Part shown: piece by piece, positions 1 through 4,072 of the stretch
How the letters are laid out: every line of letters starts with the position of its first letter
Position numbering within the stretch: the stretch's first letter is position 1
Source: Chloroflexota bacterium
GTDB taxonomy: Bacteria; Chloroflexota; Ktedonobacteria; Ktedonobacterales; Ktedonobacteraceae
Length of the DNA stretch: 6,926 nucleotides
Assembly: GCA_021828635.1 (NCBI GenBank)
Contig: JAJZEJ010000501.1
Coordinates: forward strand, 1 to 6,926
Direction: 5' to 3'
The notes under the pieces: generated by a model
Database searches by the model: none
What the model saw: only the letters and a program-made list of their open reading frames with translations
What the model was told of the DNA's origin: nothing
Program-made: the position numbers and the translations under genes

Positions 1-624
1 ACTCACAAGAAGCGCAAAAACCGTGCGAAGGCACGCAAAAAGCTTGCGAAGGCGTATCTGAAAGTCAGTCGGCAGCGTGAAGATTTTGCCAGGAAAACGG
101 CAAACGCGCTTGTCACATCTAGCGATTTCCTTGCCTACGAAGACGTGAAGATACGCAACCTCGTGAAGAACCGGCATCTCTCAAAGAGCATCAGTGACGC
201 CGCGTGGGGCCGGTTTCGTTGGTGGCTCACTCACTACGGGCAAGTCCATGACATCCCTGTGGTTGCGGTGGAAGCAGCCTTCACGACGCAAGACTGTAGT
301 GCATGTGGGTATCGGGTCAAGAAGTCGCTGTCGGTCAGAACGCACATCTGTCCAAACTGTGGGCTGGTGCTTGACCGCGATCATAATGCGGCAGTGAACA
401 TTTTAGCCAAAGCACGTAGCAGTACCCTCCTTCGTCCGCTCATCAACGACGCTGGCGAAAGCTCCTTCACGGCAGGTAACGACGCTAGCGCGTCTACGGC
501 TTTGTCGTCAACCAGCCGAGCGGAAGTGTCTACGGCTACGCCGTCCAGGGAGCTGACCGATGAGCGGAGAAGCAGTACCGGTGGGCAATCGGGAACTGAC
601 ACCCTCGCTGGGCGAACGGTGTGA
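1..624 (+). CDS. tnpB: TnpB RNA-guided nuclease, C-terminal part (5' end outside window)
   Basis: The reading frame is open from base 1 and ends at TGA 622-624, giving 207 visible residues; the true start lies upstream. TnpB is the RuvC-like, omegaRNA-guided DNA endonuclease of IS200/IS605 elements and the ancestor of Cas12. The visible part opens with a basic helix (THKKRKNRAKARKKLAK). Next comes the AYEDVKIRNLVKN block holding the second catalytic acidic residue (Glu, visible residue 47). A Cys-X2-Cys ... Cys-X2-Cys zinc finger follows (CSACG and CPNCG, cysteines 99, 102, 117, 120), and then DRDHNAAVNI with the third catalytic Asp (about 127). The first RuvC Asp and the wedge/REC region must lie upstream. 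All catalytic residues that should be visible are present, so this part looks intact. After DRDHNAAVNI there is a Ser/Thr/Ala-rich tail of about 75 residues with no recognisable domain. An internal GTG at 145 is not a credible start because the family homology runs through it. Confidence 0.93.
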   Translation, partial: THKKRKNRAKARKKLAKAYLKVSRQREDFARKTANALVTSSDFLAYEDVKIRNLVKNRHLSKSISDAAWGRFRWWLTHYGQVHDIPVVAVEAAFTTQDCSACGYRVKKSLSVRTHICPNCGLVLDRDHNAAVNILAKARSSTLLRPLINDAGESSFTAGNDASASTALSSTSRAEVSTATPSRELTDERRSSTGGQSGTDTLAGRTV

Positions 625-745
625 AACGCTTCTGGACAGAGGGCCGCTACTGTCTTGTTCGCAAGGGCAGGGCAGCAAGTCCTGTGGTGGAAAGAAGAAC
701 CCCCTGCATTCTATGCAGGGGAGTGTCAGACGGATAAGATGCGGA
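590..745 (+). ncRNA. Probable TnpB guide RNA (omegaRNA/reRNA), approximate extent
   Basis: In studied IS200/IS605 elements the guide RNA covers the 3' end of tnpB and the following non-coding part up to the right end, and its guide is the roughly 16-20 nt just outside the element. Here the segment after the tnpB stop contains a hairpin with a TTCG loop (CTTG 654-657 with CAAG 662-665, extendable through CTG 650-652 and CAG 668-670 with a bulge). A perfect 9-bp terminal hairpin (701-721) and a TCA(G) motif (726-729) follow. If the element ends at 728/729, the guide would start with the flanking bases from about 729. The 5' boundary is a guess; only the hairpins are seen directly. Confidence 0.4.
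701..721 (+). repeat. Subterminal right-end hairpin of the IS element
   Basis: CCCCTGCAT (701-709) pairs perfectly with ATGCAGGGG (713-721) around a TCT loop. It sits 77 bp after the tnpB stop and 5 bp before TCA at 726-728. A hairpin followed closely by a TCA-type tetranucleotide is the classic right-end recognition structure for Y1 transposases. In the transcript it would also form the last stem of the TnpB guide RNA. There is no T-run after it, so it is not a typical intrinsic terminator. Confidence 0.75.
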
Positions 746-804
746 CTGCGAAGTATAAGGGGCATCTCTGCACGCTCTATTTTCAAAAAGACCCTCCTTT
801 GCCC

Positions 805-833
805 TTGACATTCACCGTTTCCTGGTCTATAAT
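805..833 (+). promoter_or_regulatory. Full-consensus sigma70-type promoter upstream of the SPW gene
   Basis: TTGACA (805-810), a 17-bp spacer (811-827) and TATAAT (828-833) match the housekeeping promoter consensus at all twelve positions with ideal spacing. The start point would be about 839-841. The next gene downstream is the SPW protein at 996, so the transcript would have a leader of about 155 nt. A palindrome covers the predicted start point, which suggests that this strong promoter is repressed. Confidence 0.8.
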
Positions 834-838
834 TTCCA

Positions 839-858
839 TAGATTGAGTACTCAGTCAA
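839..858 (+). promoter_or_regulatory. Palindromic operator-like site over the predicted transcription start
   Basis: The core TGAGTACTCA (844-853) is a perfect 10-bp palindrome. Extended to 20 bp (839-858), 8 of 10 positions in the half-sites pair (TAGATTGAGT / ACTCAGTCAA). It begins 5 bp after the -10 box, exactly where a dimeric repressor would block initiation. Size and symmetry suit TetR-type dimers, and a TetR-family gene lies 740 bp downstream, but nothing in the sequence proves that this protein binds here. Confidence 0.5.
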
Positions 859-893
859 GTAGGTACATGACAAAGTAAAGCGTATCAAGTAGG
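855..893 (+). repeat. Direct repeat TCAAGTAGG, two copies 30 bp apart
   Basis: TCAAGTAGG occurs at 855-863 and 885-893, a spacing of about three helical turns, inside the leader just after the palindrome. The first copy shares TCAA with the right end of the palindrome. It could be an additional protein-binding site or chance; no known motif is recognised. Confidence 0.35.
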
Positions 894-932
894 AGAAACG
901 CGCGTACACCCTTTAATTGGAGAGTGTGCCAC

Positions 933-973
933 GGCATGTTTTCTGATGACACCCCGCAAGGTCGCGGGATGCC
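933..973 (+). promoter_or_regulatory. Two-part stem-loop in the SPW leader
   Basis: GGCAT (933-937) pairs with ATGCC (969-973), enclosing a second stem CCCGC (953-957) / GCGGG (964-968) with an AAGGTC loop; 15 unpaired bases lie on the left side between the stems. The structure ends 7 bases before the Shine-Dalgarno of the SPW gene, so it could affect translation or message stability. No riboswitch family is recognised. The left flank shares ATGACACCC with the inverted repeat after the gene. Confidence 0.45.
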
Positions 974-995
974 ATATACTAGGGAGGTAGTCATC

Positions 996-1352
996 ATGAA
1001 ATCCTGGTCTCGTTGGCAAGATTGGGTCTCGTTGGTTCTGGGTGTTCTGCTTTTTATCAGCCCCTTCGTCTTTAAGACAATGGGCTATACGTCTAGCGCG
1101 TGGGTTGCCTGGATTCTGGGCGTTATTGGTGTCATTCTGGCACTGCTCTCATTAAGTATGCCGACCAACACTGTTACCAAATGGCTCACAGTCGTTCTCG
1201 GCATTGTCTTGTTCATCTCCCCCTGGGTCTTAGGCTTCGCGGCTGTCGTGGCGGTTGCCTGGACCTCCTGGGTCATCGGTATCCTCTTCATCATCGCTGC
1301 TGGCTGGGTACTCTTGAACAGGTCGTCAACGCAAACGCAAGTCACCGCGTAA
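996..1352 (+). CDS. SPW-repeat small integral membrane protein
   Basis: This is a 118-residue protein with two copies of the SPW repeat. The first has LLFISPFVF (residues 18-26, Phe replacing the usual Trp) and the second VLFISPWVLGF (71-81). Each repeat contributes two hydrophobic segments, giving four predicted membrane helices at about 11-30, 35-54, 63-84 and 86-107, with a short polar C-terminal tail. The internal similarity of the halves indicates an ancient duplication, as is usual in this family. The biochemical role of SPW proteins is not established. ATG 996 is chosen because AGGGAGG (981-987) sits 8 bases upstream and the family homology begins at once (KSWSRWQDWVSLVLG). A longer frame from 924 would translate the leader stem-loop and lacks a comparable ribosome site. 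The gene is monocistronic, behind the consensus promoter at 805-833. Confidence 0.85.
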   Translation: MKSWSRWQDWVSLVLGVLLFISPFVFKTMGYTSSAWVAWILGVIGVILALLSLSMPTNTVTKWLTVVLGIVLFISPWVLGFAAVVAVAWTSWVIGILFIIAAGWVLLNRSSTQTQVTA

Positions 1353-1370
1353 GTTTGATGCTTGCGTAGG

Positions 1371-1464
1371 CATGACACCCACGAGGTGTCACTACATTTA
1401 GCTTGCCGTACCAACGAACGGCGCGGATTACTATATGTAGTGACACCCCCTCGTGGGTGTTATG
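1371..1464. repeat. REPIN-like inverted repeat made of two GTAG-headed hairpins
   Basis: The left arm (1371-1397) and right arm (1435-1464) are inverted copies. Read outward, both run ATGTAGTGACACC...TCGTGGGTGT(C/T)ATG; they differ by one substitution and three extra C in the right arm. Each arm is itself a hairpin: TGACACC/GGTGTCA (1373-1379/1385-1391) on the left and ACACCC/GGGTGT (1443-1448/1455-1460) on the right. The 37-bp centre holds another stem, GCCGT (1405-1409) / ACGGC (1418-1422). GTAG directly before a small imperfect palindrome, in two inverted copies, is the hallmark of REP elements paired as BIMEs/REPINs and mobilised by Y1 (RAYT) transposases. The left hairpin, 20 bp after the SPW stop, could also serve as transcription-end or message-stabilising structure. 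It lies between the SPW and tetR genes and contains no gene. Confidence 0.7.
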
Positions 1465-1482
1465 TATGTGGCTATCATATGT

Positions 1483-1521
1483 TGGATGTCATATATGGAT
1501 ATGTCATTCCGCATAAAGCGG
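1483..1521 (+). promoter_or_regulatory. Small repeats upstream of the TetR-family gene
   Basis: TGGATGTCAT (1483-1492) and TGGATATGTCAT (1496-1507) form an imperfect direct repeat, followed by a short hairpin CCGC-ATAAA-GCGG (1509-1521). Many TetR-family genes are autoregulated through sites in this position, but the element is not a clean palindrome. No convincing -35/-10 pair is seen between 1465 and 1594; TATATT at 1554-1559 lacks a good -35 box. Confidence 0.25.
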
Positions 1522-1594
1522 TAACTATGCCGAGGTATGTTTCGTAAATAAGCTATATTGACCTGTAAGATTTGATGGAGAGGAAAGGATTTGT

Positions 1595-2269
1595 ATGCCC
1601 AGAAGTAAAAAGAAGGAGAATACTGTCGTAGGCGACACACAAAAGGATACAGGAGAGCCTGCTAGCTCTACAGAAGTCGTTGTCGCGGATATACTGACAC
1701 CGACGCGAGCGCGTGTAGAGGGTAGCGGTGAAGAGACGCGCAAACGCATCCTCGACGCAGCTCAAAATTTATTTGCCACACACGGTTTCAGCGCCACCAC
1801 AACGAAGGCCATCGCGGAGAGAGCCGAAGTACCTGGTGGGCTGATCTTCTATTATTTTCCCAGCAAAAAGGCACTGCTAGAGGCCGTGGTCGGCGAACGC
1901 AATATCCTGGCGCAATTGAGTACCACCGCCGAAACTGTGATTACGCCTGAACCACGTGTTGTATTGATTGGGCTTGGTATGCGCTACCTGGCTATTTTGC
2001 AGCAACATCAAGAGTTAGCGCGTATTCTGTTGCGCGAATTTCGCTCGCACCCAGAGATTGCGCAACAGTTTCACACGTTGCGCCAAGAGCATATCCAGTT
2101 GATCGCCTCGTGTCTGCAACGCTCACTACAACTGGCCCATATCGAAACCCTACCGAACATTCAAGCTATTGCACGCACTTTCCTCTATAACATCATCGTT
2201 ATCGCCATTATCGAAGATTCCGAAGACCCCGCATGTTTGCTCGAAGAGTTGGTGGATGTGTTACTATAG
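1595..2269 (+). CDS. TetR/AcrR-family transcriptional regulator
   Basis: The protein has 224 residues. The N-terminal DNA-binding domain is clear at about 48-95. Helix 1 is RKRILDAAQNLFATHGF, then TTTKAIAERAEV-PGG-LIFYYFPSKKALLEAV gives the helix-turn-helix and the YYFPSK signature of the family. Residues 96-224 form the all-helical ligand-binding and dimerisation region, which is not conserved enough to name a ligand. An unusual polar N-terminal extension of about 45 residues, basic at its start (MPRSKKKEN), precedes the domain. ATG 1595 has AAAGGA 5 bases upstream and a second purine run (GGAGAGG) further back, so the extension seems real. The gene is convergent with the VOC gene, with only 9 bp between stops. 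Targets are unknown; candidates are its own promoter, the palindrome at 839-858 and the MMPL transporter at 4935, since TetR regulators often control such exporters. Confidence 0.93.
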   Translation: MPRSKKKENTVVGDTQKDTGEPASSTEVVVADILTPTRARVEGSGEETRKRILDAAQNLFATHGFSATTTKAIAERAEVPGGLIFYYFPSKKALLEAVVGERNILAQLSTTAETVITPEPRVVLIGLGMRYLAILQQHQELARILLREFRSHPEIAQQFHTLRQEHIQLIASCLQRSLQLAHIETLPNIQAIARTFLYNIIVIAIIEDSEDPACLLEELVDVLL

Positions 2270-2278
2270 AATACTCGC

Positions 2279-2644
2279 TTAAAGTACCTGCAAAAATTCG
2301 ACGCGGTTGCCGAAGGGGTCGCGGATCTCGAAGCGGTCCCAGCCCGGCAAGGGAATCGATTCGGTGATCTTGATGCCGTTCTCTTGCAACTTCTGCCGCC
2401 AAGAGGCAATATCCGTGACTTGATAGGCCAGGTGGGCTTTGGTTGTGAGGCGGTCGAAACCATCTTCGGTACCAACATGCACCTGACGGTCGCCGACCTG
2501 GAGCCAGAAACCGCCTTGAGGATGGAGCGCCTCCGGTTTCTCGATCTCTGGCAGGCCGAGCAGGTCGCAATAGAAACGGCGTCCGGCTTCCTCAGTGCCA
2601 CGGGGAATAGTAATCTGTGCGTGATGTAAACGAAGAATGCTCAA
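2279..2644 (-). CDS. VOC-superfamily (glyoxalase/bleomycin-resistance fold) protein
   Basis: The protein has 121 residues, the normal size for a single-module pair of beta-alpha-beta-beta-beta units. The first unit begins LHHAQITI and continues RRFYCDLLGLPEIEKP; the second begins KAHLAYQVTD and ends with IRDPFGNRVEFLQ. Likely metal ligands are His7 or His8, His56 (QVHVG), His71 and Glu116. All the usual positions are occupied, so a metal-dependent enzyme is plausible. The substrate cannot be read from sequence: the superfamily includes glyoxalase I, dioxygenases, epimerases and drug-binding proteins. The start codon is TTG (2644-2642). It is supported by AAGAGG (2657-2652) 7 bases upstream and by an in-frame stop just before it, with no alternative ATG. 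It lies 46 bp after the thioesterase gene on the same strand and is probably the last gene of that operon. Confidence 0.9.
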   Translation of the reverse strand: MSILRLHHAQITIPRGTEEAGRRFYCDLLGLPEIEKPEALHPQGGFWLQVGDRQVHVGTEDGFDRLTTKAHLAYQVTDIASWRQKLQENGIKITESIPLPGWDRFEIRDPFGNRVEFLQVL

Positions 2645-2690
2645 TGCAAAACCTCTTGTTTCTAGTTATCTTTAGCTGCTTATGTCGTAA

Positions 2691-3128
2691 TTAACGTTTG
2701 GTTGCGATATGGAAGGTTCCCAGCACTTTGCCGATCAGTCGTTGTGTCTCGCCATCGATGTTGTAAAGATTGGCTTCCAGTACGGCGATAGTGCGCCCTT
2801 GTTGCAAGATCGTGGCCTCGGCGTATATCTCGCCTGAGCGCACTGGGGCTAGATAATTAATTTTGGCCTCAATCGTACTGAAAGGCGTGCCTGCGGGTAG
2901 CGTTGAGATGAGCGCCATCGACATGGCTGTATCGGCGATCGTGAAAATCACACCGCCATGCACAATCTGCTGAGGATGCATCAGGCGGCTATCCACTTTG
3001 ATGCGGACGCCGCCCTTGCCATCCTGAGTTTGTTCGACTTGCATGCCGATCAGTTGCGCGTAGCCAAAACCTGTGACTTTTTGACGGGTCTCTTCCTGGG
3101 TTGGGATTGAAAATTCTGGTTCTGCCAT
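2691..3128 (-). CDS. PaaI-like hotdog-fold acyl-CoA thioesterase
   Basis: The protein has 145 residues with a single hotdog domain. The family signature is HPQQIVHGGVIFTIADTAMS (about 51-70): the HGG turn (57-59) starts the central helix and Asp66 is in the position of the catalytic acid of PaaI-type thioesterases. Further blocks are STIEAKINYLAPVRSGEIYAEA and a C-terminal strand ending KVLGTFHIA. Members hydrolyse aryl- or acyl-CoA esters as homotetramers in the cytosol; the substrate here is unknown. ATG (3128-3126) lies 8 bp after the smpB stop. Its ribosome site AGGAAGG is formed by the last codons of smpB, which implies co-transcription and perhaps coupled translation. The gene is not beside phenylacetate-degradation genes, so the paaI symbol is not used. 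Confidence 0.9.
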   Translation of the reverse strand: MAEPEFSIPTQEETRQKVTGFGYAQLIGMQVEQTQDGKGGVRIKVDSRLMHPQQIVHGGVIFTIADTAMSMALISTLPAGTPFSTIEAKINYLAPVRSGEIYAEATILQQGRTIAVLEANLYNIDGETQRLIGKVLGTFHIATKR

Positions 3129-3136
3129 GCCGTGAA

Positions 3137-3634
3137 TTACCTTCCTCGCACGATACGTTCGATTTCGCGCTTTGTATCGCGTTCCGCGATAGCATCGCGC
3201 TTATCGTACAATTTTTTGCCACGACACAGCCCCAGCTCGACTTTGGCATGTCCGCCTTTCAGGTAAAGCCTGAGCGGCACAAGCGTCATACCCTTTGTGG
3301 CAACTTTGCTGAGCAGTTGTTCGATCTCGCGGTGATGCAAAAGCAGTTTGCGGTTGCGCAGTGGCTCATGGTTGTAGCGGTTGCCATGCTCGTAGGTGGC
3401 GATATGTGCATTCTCTAGCCATAGCTCGCCTTTGCGTGCAATAGCATAGGCACCGCGCAGATTGACATGGCCCTCGCGGATCGACTTGATTTCAGTGCCG
3501 ACCAGCGAGATACCAGCCTCAACTGTCTGTTCCACGAAGTAATCGTGAAATGCCTGACGGTTGACCGTGATGACTTTGAACGGCTCACGTTGCGGCGCGG
3601 CCTGTGGCTGTTCTTGCTTTGTGGCCTTTGCCAT
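3137..3634 (-). CDS. smpB: SsrA-binding protein SmpB
   Basis: SmpB binds tmRNA and brings it to stalled ribosomes for trans-translation, the rescue of ribosomes on broken messages. The protein has 165 residues, close to the E. coli length of 160. The OB-fold core shows GTEIKSIREGHVNLRGAYA (46-64), the H-x-P-x-R-x-R-K-L-L-L block (89-99), and GMTLVPLRLYLK followed by KVELGLCRGKK. The C-terminal tail GKKLYDKRDAIAERDTKRE (139-157), which forms a helix in the mRNA channel, is complete; Tyr143 occupies the place of the decoding-centre His of E. coli SmpB. A polar N-terminal extension of about 18 residues precedes the core. The start ATG (3634-3632) has AAGGAG 8 bases upstream. It is followed at 8 bp by the thioesterase. 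No ssrA (tmRNA) gene is visible here. Confidence 0.97.
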   Translation of the reverse strand: MAKATKQEQPQAAPQREPFKVITVNRQAFHDYFVEQTVEAGISLVGTEIKSIREGHVNLRGAYAIARKGELWLENAHIATYEHGNRYNHEPLRNRKLLLHHREIEQLLSKVATKGMTLVPLRLYLKGGHAKVELGLCRGKKLYDKRDAIAERDTKREIERIVRGR

Positions 3635-3745
3635 AATTGATACTCCTTATCTTCCCTATAAGGACGTTTATCTATTGCTGCATAAGCGGCAACAGGAACA
3701 CTGCTCTGGAATGAGCAGGATTGCACTCTTTCATGTCCTGCCAGA

Positions 3746-3937
3746 CTATTTAGCCTTGTTCGCCAACAAAGCGAGTGCATCAATAGCTTCACGCATCGTT
3801 GATAGAGTGCTGACCTTGATCACAGTTTTTTGCAGCTTCTCGGCGTCAGTACAATTTGTTATCATCGGTTCTGCCATTGGCATAAGATCAGGGAAATGCG
3901 CACGAACTAGCTCTCGCAGAACTTTTTGCAAGGCCAT
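3746..3937 (-). CDS. Alternative internal start after the repeats (63-residue C-terminal product)
   Basis: ATG 3937-3935 (Met251, MALQKVLRELV) lies directly after the repeat block, with AAGGAG (3948-3943) 5 bases upstream, as strong a Shine-Dalgarno as the gene's own. It would yield only the C-terminal 63 residues, without the repeat helix. It may be a second, shorter product or the real small product. It may also be no more than the Lys-Gly-Glu codons that encode KGEIM. Confidence 0.3.
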   Translation of the reverse strand: MALQKVLRELVRAHFPDLMPMAEPMITNCTDAEKLQKTVIKVSTLSTMREAIDALALLANKAK

Positions 3938-4072
3938 GATTTCTCCTTTTATGAGACCACGTTGCTCGCCGCGCTGTTCGCCTCTCTGTTCACCGCGTTG
4001 CTCACCCGCAACTTCGCCTTCGTGGAAGATTTCCTTAAAGGCCCAGGTGTCGCGCAATATTTCGTTGTGCAT
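3746..4072 (-). CDS. Candidate intragenic antitoxin (RpnS-like), in-frame internal start upstream of repeats
   Basis: Inside the rpn gene, ATG 4072-4070 (Met206, MHNEILRDTWAF) is preceded by AAGGAG (4087-4082) with a 9-base gap, or AAGGAGA with 8. Translation from here would give the C-terminal 108 residues: a short helix, the four GEQR repeats and the C-terminal domain, without the nuclease. This matches E. coli RpnS, whose dimerising helix contains variable four-residue repeats. The position before the repeats makes this the better of two internal starts. A purine-rich run could occur by chance in a Lys-Glu codon pair, so expression is unproven. Confidence 0.45.
   Translation of the reverse strand: MHNEILRDTWAFKEIFHEGEVAGEQRGEQRGEQRGEQRGLIKGEIMALQKVLRELVRAHFPDLMPMAEPMITNCTDAEKLQKTVIKVSTLSTMREAIDALALLANKAK

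Larger units (their letters stand above)
1..728 (+). mobile_element. Right-hand part of an IS200/IS605-family (IS1341-like) insertion sequence
   Basis: The left end of the element lies before the window. What is visible is the C-terminal part of tnpB, a non-coding 3' segment, a perfect subterminal hairpin (701-721) and a TCA motif at 726-728. This order of tnpB, structured RNA region, hairpin and cleavage motif is the normal right end of IS200/IS605-type elements, which move as single strands using a Y1 transposase TnpA that recognises subterminal hairpins. No TnpA is visible, so autonomy cannot be judged. The right boundary near 728 is inferred from the hairpin and TCA motif and has not been compared with an empty site. 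These elements have no terminal inverted repeats or target duplications, so none are expected. Confidence 0.65.

Noticed and set aside
145..624. A shorter tnpB starting at GTG 145
   Set aside because: TnpB homology, including the catalytic Glu region AYEDV, continues upstream of 145 to base 1, so the start lies before the window.
508..909. A 133-residue minus-strand frame over the IS right end
   Set aside because: It runs antisense through the tnpB end, guide-RNA region and promoter, has no recognisable domain and no supporting ribosome site.
924..995. An N-terminal extension of the SPW protein
   Set aside because: It would translate the leader stem-loop, while a strong AGGGAGG sits correctly before ATG 996, where family homology begins.
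3701..3718. Hairpin CTGCTC/GAGCAG as an rpn terminator
   Set aside because: The stem is only 6 bp and no T-run follows it in the minus-strand direction, so readthrough into smpB cannot be excluded.
3129..3745. A tmRNA (ssrA) gene next to smpB
   Set aside because: This stretch is smpB coding sequence plus 111 bp; no tRNA-like acceptor end or tag-reading frame is visible.
3959..4006. The four repeated units as a CRISPR array
   Set aside because: The 12-bp units are contiguous with no spacers, in frame inside a gene, and encode a regular peptide.
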